Assembly: GCA_040219275.1 (NCBI GenBank)
Contig: JAVJSU010000058.1
Coordinates: forward strand, 62,001 to 126,000
DNA from: JAVJSU01 sp040219275
GTDB taxonomy: Bacteria > Chloroflexota > Anaerolineae > Aggregatilineales > Phototrophicaceae
Direction of reading: 5' to 3'
DNA length: 64,000 nucleotides
The position numbers and the translations under genes are program-made. Positions 35,612-44,818 of this stretch are shown piece after piece (position 1 is the first letter of the stretch; each line of letters opens with the position of its first letter). The notes below the pieces were generated by a model, which did not search any database, was not told the DNA's origin, and saw nothing but the letters and a program-made list of their open reading frames with translations.

Positions 35612-36606
35612 TCTGATTTATCTTTTTTTCCAGATTTTCCAGATGTTGATGGCACTAACTGATGACGATAAAACTCCCCTGTCCGCTGAATACCTTCTTC
35701 AAGGTCGACCTTGGCATTAAAGCCCAAAATATCGCTTGCTTTGGTAACAGAAGGAATTCGCAATTCTACATCTGCATAATCTTTACGCGTAAATGAGATA
35801 CGAGACTTCGAATTGAGCACACGTACAACGGTATTCGCCAGACCATAAATCGTCACAACGGCACGCTGGTTTCCAATATTAAAGGATTCGCCCACCGCTT
35901 TTGGATGACGCATCGCCAGTAAAACACCCTCAATCATATCATCGACGTAGCACCATGCGCGGATCTGGGTGCCATCCCCATGTATTTGAATTTCCTGATT
36001 ATGCACCGCACGCTCGACGAAAATACGAATTGCACCCTCTCCAATTTGCCCTGGGCCATAAACATTGAAGGGACGAACCACCGTGGTCGGGAGCCATTTT
36101 TCTTGGTAATACGCAATTGCCAGATGCTCTTCTGCCAATTTACTTACTGCATAGGTCCAGCGTGCCTCACCAACTTTGCCCATGACAGTATTGTCTGTCT
36201 CTGCGGAGCGAAATGCCTGCGATCCAAAGACTTCACTGGTGGAAAAACAAACAACGCGATCACAATTGTCAAGGCTTGCCGCCGCCTCAAGTACGTTTGC
36301 AGAGCCAACCATGTTCACACGCATGGTTGTAACAGGACTCTTAATTACGGTATCAATGCCCGCAATAGCCGCACAGTGCACAATGATATTAGCACCTTTC
36401 ATTGCGCGGGCTGTCGCCTCATAATCCAGCACATCACCCTCGATAAGGTTGAGATTCGGATGATTGCTATACGACTTATCCTTGAGAGAATTACGGGTCA
36501 GATTGTCATATATGACAACTTTATTTTTTTCAATTAATTGTCCGGTCAGCGCAGACCCGATGAAGCCTGCTCCACCGGTGATAAATATGGTTTTACCTTC
36601 TATCAC
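35608..36606 (-). CDS. NAD-dependent nucleotide-sugar epimerase/dehydratase (extended SDR)
   Basis: A 332-residue extended SDR. TIFITGGAGFIGSAL is the NAD motif, followed by VIYDNLTRNSL, IIVHCAAIAG, FSTSEVFGS (catalytic Ser/Thr) and the YAVSK catalytic pair. FNVYGPGQ and the RAWCYVDDM segment fit UDP-glucose 4-epimerase/dTDP-glucose 4,6-dehydratase relatives. It would make the keto sugar used by the aminotransferase that overlaps its 3' end. It starts 6 bases after the GT-C-like gene, within one operon. Confidence 0.9.
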   Translation of the reverse strand: MIEGKTIFITGGAGFIGSALTGQLIEKNKVVIYDNLTRNSLKDKSYSNHPNLNLIEGDVLDYEATARAMKGANIIVHCAAIAGIDTVIKSPVTTMRVNMVGSANVLEAAASLDNCDRVVCFSTSEVFGSQAFRSAETDNTVMGKVGEARWTYAVSKLAEEHLAIAYYQEKWLPTTVVRPFNVYGPGQIGEGAIRIFVERAVHNQEIQIHGDGTQIRAWCYVDDMIEGVLLAMRHPKAVGESFNIGNQRAVVTIYGLANTVVRVLNSKSRISFTRKDYADVELRIPSVTKASDILGFNAKVDLEEGIQRTGEFYRHQLVPSTSGKSGKKDKSE

Positions 36607-36612
36607 AGCTTA

Positions 36613-38901
36613 TCACCCTTCACTTTCAATTGTGTCGTAATTCACTGGTAGGTTAAAGGCGGGTGCGGTGATCCATCCTTGAGTACCACCACTGTTTAGC
36701 CCTGTTGAACCCCATGCACGAACATACCACTGGTAATCGCCAGACGGAAGATGCGTTTCATAAACACATGTTTCAGCGCGGTTACAGTTCAACTCCGATG
36801 CCGAGTGCCATTCAAGCAATGGGATTACCTCCAGATTTACTGGTAGTACCCAGATCTGGTACCATTCAGCTCGCGAACTAGCTTCCCAGGACAAAATTGA
36901 ATCATTTACTCGAAAATCATGCGGATTTTCAGGCGACTGTCCCTCAACAGATGCGCTAAAGTCTACTTCATTTTCCCAGATGTTCGATCCCTGATCAATA
37001 CACGAGTATAGCTCTCCGCCTTCGTCATTACGATCAGAAACAATATGCATACCTAAATAACTACTGTCATCAAAAAATATTTCCAGTACTATTCCGTCGG
37101 GAATGTTATGTATTAGTTGTTCGTATTCGGGCTTATGGGTGAGGGTATCCACAATAATGTAGTCGACCTGGTGCATTCGAATATGATCCCATGTATAGTC
37201 ATCAGGAACACCAAGTTTTTCTGTAGCACATTGGAGCAAATCAGGGCGAAGCCAATACGAATAATAGGACAGATTGATAATACGTGACCCTTCATCTGCT
37301 TGCGCATTCACCACCTGAGCAACCCGACAGCTTCCGTCCTGATTTGTGTATTCATACGCACATGTGTCAACGCGATCAAGCATTAAATTAAGAGAAAATC
37401 TTGAGAAAAGTTCATTATTAAATAGAACAACACCCATCACGATAATTAAAACTACAGGTATGATGACAGCTAACTCACGTCTAACAGTCTGCAAAGAAAC
37501 GTTCTCTGCCACAAAGGCAACCGGAACAAAAACAAGCATTAACGGTGTGAGCATATAGCGGGGTGCAAACACCGAGGCACGGAAGATAATCCAGAGACTC
37601 ACAGCAATAATCGCCACCAGACTGATCTGAACTATTAAGCGCCGTTTTGTCCGGTCAAGGCTAAATAAGAGCAGTAGAAACGGCGAGAATACAAGGATTA
37701 TAGGGGAGATTTGTCCACCTTGTCCCCAAAAGTTGCCAAAGGTGAGTGAAAACGGATAGGTTGCTACAATTCGATACGTTGTATCCGCATTGAACCACCT
37801 TTGCTCCAAAAGCGATTCGTTATCTTGAGCAACTAGCGGAGCAAGAGGTTCGCCAAATAACACTGTATTCTTAATGATATGTGGAATAGCCGGCAATGCT
37901 CCCCAGAACGCGAGAATCATCCCGATGCGCACGATCTTCAAAATAATCTGTTGTGTTTGAATTGAGTCCCTAGCGTTTAAATAAAGTCGCCAAAAAATAA
38001 TCATTGCCACCGTAATTGGCAAAAACACCGCATAAGAAATTTTGGCGATGATCCCGAATCCAGTAAAAAGTCCACTCAATAACAATGCGTGATTGCTGAC
38101 TTCCTCAGTATTTTCATTATGAACATGGAACGCCCAATAATAGGCGGCTAGCCCCATAGATGCGCCATAAATATCGACCTTTCCGTCCCAAATAATGATC
38201 GTAACGGCTGACGATGTGATCGCACAAACAAAGATTATCCATTTACCGCGAATTTCAACACCAGCCGTATTGGCTAATGATGTCAGTAAACCAATTCCAG
38301 CAACGATCGTCAATAAGGTAAATAAGTCGGAACCAGACATATTGCCAAACAACATGAGAACCGCGTAATGCATCTCACCTTGTAAACCTACCTGAGCAAA
38401 ATTTGCGTATCCAGGTGGGAAAACATCAAGATGTCCTGTGGCGGCGATTAACCGGGGATATGCCATATAAAATGCAAGTGCATCTCCGCGTGGCATCGGC
38501 GGCGCAAAGGTATAAATAGCTGTGATGCATAATGTCATTACTGCTAGAACGATAACGATCTTCCACAGAATCGGTTGTTGTCGCCAACTGCTCATCTCGT
38601 GATAGACGTTTGAGACGAATTGCCCAATGGATCGAGGCAACAATGTGATACCGGAGATAAGACCTAAAAAGCCTACCAACATAACGGCAGGGATTGTGAA
38701 TTGCCCTATTAAGGCAACCAACTGCCAAATCGCCGCAAGTACGCCCTGCCCTAGTAAAAAGCTGGTGCAAAGTATGGCAACTGATTGATTCACTTTTGAA
38801 AAATCTATTCGTGGTGCAAGTAAACGCGTTAATCGTAGCCCAAAAGATAGAGAAATCACTGCATAAATCAATACAGTAAGTAAAGCAGTCACAGTCTCCA
38901 T
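36613..38901 (-). CDS. Polytopic membrane protein (GT-C-like) with a C-terminal FN3-like domain
   Basis: A membrane protein of about 762 residues. The first 500 residues hold roughly 11-13 hydrophobic spans. An early extracytoplasmic loop (PMPRGDALAFYMAYPRL) resembles the acidic loop of GT-C glycosyltransferases (ArnT/PMT type). A soluble stretch follows. The last 100 residues carry a domain with SWEASSRAEWYQIWV, a Cys pair and SGDYQWYVRAWGSTG, closely like the repeats in the giant protein. The frame opens at TTG 38931; the ATG at 38901 is preferred, though its ribosome site is weak. It heads the glycan operon and may transfer a lipid-linked sugar outside the membrane. Confidence 0.7.
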   Translation of the reverse strand: METVTALLTVLIYAVISLSFGLRLTRLLAPRIDFSKVNQSVAILCTSFLLGQGVLAAIWQLVALIGQFTIPAVMLVGFLGLISGITLLPRSIGQFVSNVYHEMSSWRQQPILWKIVIVLAVMTLCITAIYTFAPPMPRGDALAFYMAYPRLIAATGHLDVFPPGYANFAQVGLQGEMHYAVLMLFGNMSGSDLFTLLTIVAGIGLLTSLANTAGVEIRGKWIIFVCAITSSAVTIIIWDGKVDIYGASMGLAAYYWAFHVHNENTEEVSNHALLLSGLFTGFGIIAKISYAVFLPITVAMIIFWRLYLNARDSIQTQQIILKIVRIGMILAFWGALPAIPHIIKNTVLFGEPLAPLVAQDNESLLEQRWFNADTTYRIVATYPFSLTFGNFWGQGGQISPIILVFSPFLLLLFSLDRTKRRLIVQISLVAIIAVSLWIIFRASVFAPRYMLTPLMLVFVPVAFVAENVSLQTVRRELAVIIPVVLIIVMGVVLFNNELFSRFSLNLMLDRVDTCAYEYTNQDGSCRVAQVVNAQADEGSRIINLSYYSYWLRPDLLQCATEKLGVPDDYTWDHIRMHQVDYIIVDTLTHKPEYEQLIHNIPDGIVLEIFFDDSSYLGMHIVSDRNDEGGELYSCIDQGSNIWENEVDFSASVEGQSPENPHDFRVNDSILSWEASSRAEWYQIWVLPVNLEVIPLLEWHSASELNCNRAETCVYETHLPSGDYQWYVRAWGSTGLNSGGTQGWITAPAFNLPVNYDTIESEG

Positions 38902-38987
38902 AAAAAGCCCGTATGATGAATTCTGATACAATGATATTCTACTGGATAGTCACTTGTTAATATAGCCTAAAAGGAGATCGTGTTAAA

Positions 38988-39629
38988 TTGACTAATGTAG
39001 TTAATCCACTCTTCTACTCACGACGTTACTTGATGGCTGGCGCATTTGTTATCCTTTTTGGTGCTTTGCTCATGAGGTCGATTTTGACACCGATAGTCAA
39101 CACGTCGACTATCGGTGTATCTGAAAGCCGAGATTCATCAACCGTTTTCTTCGGCGCTGATAGAGATCAGGTTTTATCCCCTTTTGGATGCGTGACATTG
39201 AGATGGGATGTTGAGAACATCTGGGGGGTTTATCTTGAAGATGCCGGCGTAATTGGTCAGGATTCACGACGTTGGTGCATTTCGGACGGTGGTAACGAAC
39301 CAACATTAACAGTGATTTTCCCGGAAAATATACCGCAAAATTATACGCTCACGATCGATGTTGTGCTGTTTCGCTTTGACGTAATCTTCGGCGCTATGCT
39401 GATCGCCATTGGCTCCATGATTATGTTCCCACGTCCACGCTTAGACATCTACAATTGGTTTAAACGGCAACACGGGTTTACTACAATGCTGATGTATATA
39501 TGGGTGATTTCCATTGTGTTCATCTTCTGGGCACTAAATGGTAAACCGGGTGCGGATTTCATCATCAATCTAGCTGACGAAGTTCAAAGAATTTTCTCCA
39601 CGTTTTTCACCGCACCCTACAGAGGTTAA
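38988..39629 (+). CDS. Hypothetical membrane protein, three predicted spans
   Basis: A 213-residue protein I do not recognise. One span lies near residues 14-32, then an external region of about 90 residues with two Cys (PFGCVTLRWDV and RRWCISDGG) that could pair, then spans near 125-145 and 160-180. The start is a TTG with AAGGAG 12 bases upstream; no ATG fits the frame. It diverges from the GT-C-like gene and converges with the Gfo/Idh gene at 39631 with a single base between stops. A role in surface-glycan assembly is suggested only by position. Confidence 0.7.
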   Translation: MTNVVNPLFYSRRYLMAGAFVILFGALLMRSILTPIVNTSTIGVSESRDSSTVFFGADRDQVLSPFGCVTLRWDVENIWGVYLEDAGVIGQDSRRWCISDGGNEPTLTVIFPENIPQNYTLTIDVVLFRFDVIFGAMLIAIGSMIMFPRPRLDIYNWFKRQHGFTTMLMYIWVISIVFIFWALNGKPGADFIINLADEVQRIFSTFFTAPYRG

Positions 39630-39630
39630 T

Positions 39631-40632
39631 TTATGCGTCAAAATGCGCGACCTTGCGATCAATTCCAGATTGAACAAGTGCGTTGGCAAGCATCAAGGCC
39701 TTCAAGCCATCTTCGCCCGTAACAAGCGGCGTATTGTTATTTTGTACGGCGGAGATGAAATGCTCAAGTTCCGCACGCAACGGTTCCTGACGCGATAAAC
39801 GGAATTTTGTGACATTGCCCTCCCCAACACCGGTAAGGATGCCGAGTGTATCCCACCGATCATCAATCACATCGTTTTCATAGAAATACAAATCCTGTGT
39901 CAGATAATTGACTGTATACATACCACGGGCACCAATGATGCTTAATTCACGAATTTTGGTTGGTGTCATCCAATTGATATTCAACATTCCTATGACGTTA
40001 CCAGAAGTTCTTAGTACACAATCCATAATATCTTCGCGGTCTGTATTAATACCTTGTGCGGTTTCTGCGTAGAGGCGAACGATCTCATCATCCAGCACAT
40101 AACGGATCATATCCAAATCATGAGTTGCAAGGTCAATAACAACCCCGACATCACGAATACGGGCGGGAAATGGCCCCATGCGCCGTGCCTGAATTCTAAA
40201 CACCTTGCCAAGGCGTTTTTCATCAAGATGCTTCTTGAGTTCGATCACCGCAGGATTGAATCGTTCGATATGTCCAACGGTCAATTTGACCCCGGCGTTT
40301 TCTGCGAGAGCGATCAAATCTCTTGCCTGTTCAACCGTTTCTGAAATGGGTTTCTCAATCAGTAAATTGATCCCATGTGAGATGACAATCTTTGCAACCT
40401 CGTAATGATTTTGCGTGGGAACACAAATTGAAACGAGATCGGGTTTTACCTCGGTTAACATGCTCTCAAAATCAGCGAAGTGAGGCGTATTACCAAATGC
40501 TCCCGCAACCTGTGCCGCCTGAGCCTCATTAACATCACTCACGCCAACTAAGTCTACATTGGGAATTTCATGATAATTGCGTACATGATGTCGCCCAATG
40601 GATCCTGCACCAATGACAGCTACTTTCAACAT
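39631..40632 (-). CDS. wbpB: Gfo/Idh/MocA oxidoreductase, probable UDP-GlcNAc-uronate 3-dehydrogenase (WbpB-like)
   Basis: A 333-residue dehydrogenase with VAVIGAGSIGRHH at the N-terminus, LLIEKPISE (EKP motif) and GHIERFNPAV. The segment FPARIRDVGVVIDLATHDLD is typical of the WbpB/WlbA branch, which oxidises C3 of UDP-GlcNAcA. The neighbours fit exactly: a UDP-sugar 6-dehydrogenase 23 bases upstream on the same strand, and divergently an acetyltransferase and a DegT aminotransferase. Together they make the four steps to UDP-2,3-diacetamido-2,3-dideoxy-glucuronate. The assignment rests on family features plus context. Confidence 0.8.
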   Translation of the reverse strand: MLKVAVIGAGSIGRHHVRNYHEIPNVDLVGVSDVNEAQAAQVAGAFGNTPHFADFESMLTEVKPDLVSICVPTQNHYEVAKIVISHGINLLIEKPISETVEQARDLIALAENAGVKLTVGHIERFNPAVIELKKHLDEKRLGKVFRIQARRMGPFPARIRDVGVVIDLATHDLDMIRYVLDDEIVRLYAETAQGINTDREDIMDCVLRTSGNVIGMLNINWMTPTKIRELSIIGARGMYTVNYLTQDLYFYENDVIDDRWDTLGILTGVGEGNVTKFRLSRQEPLRAELEHFISAVQNNNTPLVTGEDGLKALMLANALVQSGIDRKVAHFDA

Positions 40633-40655
40633 ATGAATGTTCCTTAAATTATTGT

Positions 40656-41975
40656 TTAACCACGTCCCAACACGCGAATTATCGCGTCCGGCACATGAAG
40701 ATCATCCGGCAAAATATGTCGCCCATCAATCAAAATGGGTGTGCTTAAACGGGATAAAATCGCTTTCCAATCCGTCTGACGGTACGCATCATGAGCAACC
40801 ATAACAATGACCGCGTCAGCGCCCTCGATTACATCAAATAAATCTTTTTGATAGTCCTCAACAAACGGATCATGGATGCGGTAACTTATCCCCCGAATAT
40901 CAAGTTGCTCAATCAACGACTGCGTGGGTGTATCACGCGTATCATCAGAATTTTCCAGATATGCGTAGCCCAGTACAGCAACAGTCGTTTGCGACGGATT
41001 TTTTCCGGCGGAGCGTAGTGCGCGTTCTGCTAAATCGGCTACATGCGTCGGCATATTGCGATTAATCTGTCGTGCCGCAGGAATAACATTGGGCTTAAAG
41101 CCATCGTTTACGTTAGCAATAAGCAACCATGGGTCTTTCGGGATGCAATGCCCGCCAACCCCTGCCCCCGGATAGAGCATGTTGCGTCCGGGACTCTTGT
41201 TCACGAGTTCGCGCACTTTCCAGACATCGCCACCCACTGCTTCACAAATTAAAGCAACTTCATTTGCAAAAGCGATTTGCACATCACGATAGGCATTTTC
41301 AGTAGTTTTCACAAGTTCTGCGGTCAATGGATCAGTCGGATCAAGCGTGCCACTCGTAACATGCGTGTAGAGCGCGCACATCACATCGGCAACTTCAGGT
41401 GTTGAGCCACCAACAACACGGTCAAGCGTGGTTAGATTCTGGATCAACCGTCCCGGCATGACACGTTCAGGACAATGCCCAACGTAAAAATCAACATTGA
41501 GCTTGCCCCCCGTTGCGCTTTCTAGCGTAGGGATAACTACCCGTTGCATCGTTCCCGGCGCAAGCGTGCTTTCGATAATCACTATACTACCCGGCTTGAG
41601 TACCCTACCAACTGACTCAAGCGCACTACGAAGATGCGTATAACGCGGATAGTGATCGGTATCGTCAACTGGCGTTTGAACCGAAACAGTCAGAATATCA
41701 ACATCGGCAAGTTCGCTGAAGTCCGTCGTACAAACAAGCTTTTGGCTGGCAACAACGCCTCCGACAAGGTCATCCATACCGGGTTCAATTCCTTTGATCG
41801 GATTTTCGCCAGTGTTAATCATCCTCACGCGTTGTTGGTCAATATCAATACCAATTGTCTGGAAACCTGCCCGCGCAATAATACATGCGACCGGCAATCC
41901 AACGTATCCAAGACCCACCACTGCCAATCGTGCTGTACGATTTTCCAGTTTTAGTGTAAGTTCATGCAGTGTCAT
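40656..41975 (-). CDS. wbpA: UDP-N-acetylglucosamine 6-dehydrogenase-like nucleotide-sugar dehydrogenase (WbpA-like)
   Basis: A 439-residue NAD-dependent enzyme that oxidises the C6 alcohol of a UDP-hexose(NAc) to the uronate in two steps. GLGYVG is at 21-26, the segment ESTLAPGTM at about 135-143, ENAYRDVQIAFANE at 226-239, and the catalytic Cys277 lies in GGHCIPKDPW. The C-terminal nucleotide-binding domain has VLGYAYLENSDDTRDTPT. Length and the GHCPERVMPG segment favour the WbpA/WecC group over UDP-glucose dehydrogenases. It is the first gene of a two-gene minus-strand unit with the WbpB-like gene. Confidence 0.9.
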   Translation of the reverse strand: MTLHELTLKLENRTARLAVVGLGYVGLPVACIIARAGFQTIGIDIDQQRVRMINTGENPIKGIEPGMDDLVGGVVASQKLVCTTDFSELADVDILTVSVQTPVDDTDHYPRYTHLRSALESVGRVLKPGSIVIIESTLAPGTMQRVVIPTLESATGGKLNVDFYVGHCPERVMPGRLIQNLTTLDRVVGGSTPEVADVMCALYTHVTSGTLDPTDPLTAELVKTTENAYRDVQIAFANEVALICEAVGGDVWKVRELVNKSPGRNMLYPGAGVGGHCIPKDPWLLIANVNDGFKPNVIPAARQINRNMPTHVADLAERALRSAGKNPSQTTVAVLGYAYLENSDDTRDTPTQSLIEQLDIRGISYRIHDPFVEDYQKDLFDVIEGADAVIVMVAHDAYRQTDWKAILSRLSTPILIDGRHILPDDLHVPDAIIRVLGRG

Positions 41976-42025
41976 GGTTCCTCATTCGTATATACACTGT
42001 TTCAAGCTAGCATAGCATGGAACTA

Positions 42026-42054
42026 TTACGGATAAAATCCTTTTCTGGTATACT
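42026..42054 (+). promoter_or_regulatory. Candidate promoter for the acetyltransferase-aminotransferase operon
   Basis: TTACGG (42026-42031) and TATACT (42049-42054) are separated by 17 bases, 43 bases before the ATG at 42097. The -10 is good and the -35 is weak. AAAGGA lies 8 bases before the ATG. The site is in the space between the divergent wbpA-like and wbpD-like genes. Confidence 0.45.
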
Positions 42055-42096
42055 CACGGTCGTAAATTATAAGAAACCTGCTAAAGGAATGCATGT

Positions 42097-42603
42097 ATGT
42101 ATATTCATCCAAGTGCTGATGTCGAAGACGGCGCTGAAATCGGTGCGGAAACAAAAATTTGGCATCTCGCGCATATTCGTCGCCAAGCACAGGTTGGCGC
42201 GAATTGTGTGATTGGACGAGGCGTTTTTGTTGATAGTGGTGTCAAAATAGGTAATGCGGTCAAAATACAGAATTATGTTTCAATCTATCATGGCGTGACC
42301 ATTGAAGATGGTGTTTTCGTCGGACCGCATGTCGTGTTTACGAATGATAAACTCCCGCGGGCAATTAATCAGGATGGCACACCTAAAGACACTTCAGACT
42401 GGATTGTTTCAGAAACAACGATAGGCTATGGTGCATCACTAGGGGCTAACGCCGTGATCGTTTGCGGAGTTAAGATCGGCAAGTGGGCAATGGTCGGTGC
42501 AGGCTCAGTTGTCACCCGTGATATAGAAGATTATGGATTGGTCGTCGGCAATCCAGCACGCTTAATTGGATATGTAAATGAGGATGGTACCCGTCGTGAG
42601 TGA
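42097..42603 (+). CDS. wbpD: Left-handed beta-helix N-acetyltransferase (WbpD-like)
   Basis: A 168-residue hexapeptide-repeat acetyltransferase, trimeric in known relatives. The repeated [LIV]-G-x4 pattern runs through most of the protein (AEIGAETKIWH, VGANCVIGRGVF, VKIGNAVKIQN, VTIEDGVFVGP). The tail VVGNPARLIGYV is standard. It closely follows the WbpD pattern IWH...NVKIQN...FVGPxxVFTN. It would add acetyl from acetyl-CoA to the 3-amino group made by the aminotransferase whose gene overlaps its end by 8 bases. Confidence 0.88.
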   Translation: MYIHPSADVEDGAEIGAETKIWHLAHIRRQAQVGANCVIGRGVFVDSGVKIGNAVKIQNYVSIYHGVTIEDGVFVGPHVVFTNDKLPRAINQDGTPKDTSDWIVSETTIGYGASLGANAVIVCGVKIGKWAMVGAGSVVTRDIEDYGLVVGNPARLIGYVNEDGTRRE

Positions 42604-43732
42604 TCAGATTGAGGGAAAGAAACGAACTATTGGCATCGCACAACCCTATATTGGCGATGAAGAAAAACAGGCAGTCATGGCAGTGCTTGACTCCGGGCAA
42701 TTAGTGCAGGGCGCGCAAGTTGCGGAGTTTGAGCAAGCATTCGCGGCATATTGCAACGCCGAACATGCCATCGCCACGACGAACGGCACAACTGCCCTGA
42801 CAGTTGCCCTCATGGCGGCGGGCATCGGGCAAGATGACGAGGTAATCATTCCGTCGTTTACATTTGTTGCAACCGCAACTAGCGTCCTGAGCGTGGGTGC
42901 AAAACCTGTTTTTGTAGATATTGAACCAGAAACATTTTGTCTTGATCCAGCTCAAATTGAATCCGCGATTACAGAACGCACCCGTGCAATTATGCCAGTA
43001 CATCTCTATGGGCATCCTGCAAACATTCCGGCGATGAAAGCGATCGCAGATAAATATGATCTCGTCATCATTGAAGATGCGGCGCAGGCACACGGCGCGG
43101 CAATTGGTGAGCAACGTGCGGGTACATTGGGCGATATGGCGGCATTTAGTTTCTACCCCAGTAAAAACATGACTACAGGCGAAGGCGGTATGGTCGTCAC
43201 TAATGATGAGACACTGGCGAATAAGGCGAGAATGGCGCGTAATCATGGGATGAACACGCGCTACTTCCATGAAACACTCGGTCTTAATTACCGCATGACC
43301 AATGTGTTGGCGGCAATTGGCATTGAACAATTGAAGCGTGTTCAAGCGTGGAACCAAAAACGCATCGAAAACGCCCACTATTTAAACGCCCATCTTACAA
43401 GTGTGCGTACACCACCTACCACAGAAAATTATCGTCATGTTTTCCATCAATACACCGTGCTTGCACCCGAAGGTGCAGACCGCGACGCAATGGTTAAACA
43501 ACTCAATGATAACGGGGTTGGTGCGCGTATTTATTACCCGCTTCCGGTACACTGTCAGCCGGTTTTTAGAACAGCACAACCCGGAACAACCTGTGCATGT
43601 GGTCATGGTCTGGATTGCCCCGTATTGCCGGTCACGAATGCGATGACAAAACGGGTCTTTAGCCTGCCTGTTCATCCCTTTCTATCGCAAGAGGATCTCG
43701 ACTATATCATTGAGTATGTAAATGCGCTTTGA
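42596..43732 (+). CDS. wbpE: DegT/DnrJ-family aminotransferase (WbpE-like)
   Basis: A 378-residue PLP enzyme. Asp161 (IIEDAAQAHGA) and Lys190 in AFSFYPSKNMTTGEGG are the cofactor residues. It would aminate UDP-3-keto-GlcNAcA using glutamate. The open frame begins at 42578, but a GTG at 42596 with AGGATGG 9 bases upstream overlaps the acetyltransferase stop by 8 bases and gives the usual N-terminus, so I choose it. The tail has a CACGHGLDCP segment that may bind a metal, seen in some relatives. Pairing with WbpD is typical of this pathway. Confidence 0.88.
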   Translation: MSDQIEGKKRTIGIAQPYIGDEEKQAVMAVLDSGQLVQGAQVAEFEQAFAAYCNAEHAIATTNGTTALTVALMAAGIGQDDEVIIPSFTFVATATSVLSVGAKPVFVDIEPETFCLDPAQIESAITERTRAIMPVHLYGHPANIPAMKAIADKYDLVIIEDAAQAHGAAIGEQRAGTLGDMAAFSFYPSKNMTTGEGGMVVTNDETLANKARMARNHGMNTRYFHETLGLNYRMTNVLAAIGIEQLKRVQAWNQKRIENAHYLNAHLTSVRTPPTTENYRHVFHQYTVLAPEGADRDAMVKQLNDNGVGARIYYPLPVHCQPVFRTAQPGTTCACGHGLDCPVLPVTNAMTKRVFSLPVHPFLSQEDLDYIIEYVNAL

Positions 43733-43747
43733 TTGGATGCACCTAAT

Positions 43748-44818
43748 ATGAAGTCAAATCATGTGCTCTATATCAGAAATACTCTAGCAGGATTACTAGT
43801 CACTGTATTTTTCCTGTGGCTCGCACTGCGTGGGGTCAGTTTTGATCTCATTGATACGACATTGAATAGCATCCGATGGGTTTATTTGATTCTGCCGCTC
43901 ATGATTTGGGGCGTTGGACTGATCGCCCGTGCTATGCGTTGGCGGTTGCTCTTGAACAATAAGCTCACCCCGCGCGATTCCCTCAGTGTGATTGGGATTG
44001 TCTATATGCTGAACGCGACCATCCCCTTCCGTGCCGGTGAACTCGCTCGGCTGTATTTGGTCGCTCGTAGCGGAAAAGAAATTTCCGGATGGACAGTACT
44101 GACGACCGTATTGACGGAAACCATCCTCGATATGCTATCCATTGTGCTTCTTCTAACGATGATTATTCCATTTTTGGCGATTTCAAAAGCGACCATCGTT
44201 ACCGGTCTATTGATCGGTTTGGTTTTTGCGGTTGGATTTATCGTATTATTGATCTTCGCGCGTCGCCCTCAGATCGCCCATAGTATTCTCGACGGTATAA
44301 ACCGGATTTTCCCTCCATTAGGGCGACTTCCGTTAAGATCACTCTTAGATAAATTGCTTCAAGGCATTATGCCCTTGGCAAAATGGCGCACGCTGATTCT
44401 TGCTCTATTGTGGACATCGCTCATCTGGGGAAGCACCGTACTCGCGATATGGTCAGCAAGTCTTGCAATTCCACAATTCTCATTCAGCGGTGATTTGCCT
44501 GCCGGACTCGTTCTGGTGCTGGTATCAACATCACTCGGTGCGATTGTGCCCTTTACAATGGCGGGGGTCGGTCCGTTTGAAGCCGGTGTAGTCTTCGGAT
44601 TGGGGGTTGTAGGGATTAGTCAGGAAGTTGCCGTCACTTTTGGTATTATTTTGCATGTACTGATGATTTTGCATTTTATACTCTGGGGTATGATTGGAAT
44701 CTTAACCCTACGGCTTTCTCTCATCGACATTCGAGGCCTTACCACCTATATCCGGCTAAAACTCTTCCCCCCAGAAACTAAAACCACTCCGATGGATATA
44801 AAGTCTCAAGAAATCTAA
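43748..44818 (+). CDS. Lysylphosphatidylglycerol synthase TM region/UPF0104 (YbhN-like) membrane protein
   Basis: A membrane protein of about 356 residues with roughly eight hydrophobic spans. The N-terminal segment LAGLLVTVFFLWLALRGV and the conserved region near TIPFRAGELARLYLVAR are typical of the UPF0104/LPG_synthase_TM family. ARAMRWRLLL is another family mark. Members often sit in glycan clusters and are thought to help lipid or lipid-glycan movement, but a function is not established. The frame opens at TTG 43733; the ATG at 43748 has TTGGATG 8 bases upstream. It directly follows the wbpE-like gene in the same operon. Confidence 0.82.
   Translation: MKSNHVLYIRNTLAGLLVTVFFLWLALRGVSFDLIDTTLNSIRWVYLILPLMIWGVGLIARAMRWRLLLNNKLTPRDSLSVIGIVYMLNATIPFRAGELARLYLVARSGKEISGWTVLTTVLTETILDMLSIVLLLTMIIPFLAISKATIVTGLLIGLVFAVGFIVLLIFARRPQIAHSILDGINRIFPPLGRLPLRSLLDKLLQGIMPLAKWRTLILALLWTSLIWGSTVLAIWSASLAIPQFSFSGDLPAGLVLVLVSTSLGAIVPFTMAGVGPFEAGVVFGLGVVGISQEVAVTFGIILHVLMILHFILWGMIGILTLRLSLIDIRGLTTYIRLKLFPPETKTTPMDIKSQEI

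Noticed and set aside
42701..43378. 225-codon minus-strand frame inside the wbpE-like gene
   Set aside because: It is a shadow of the coding strand with many Cys and Arg codons and no motif.
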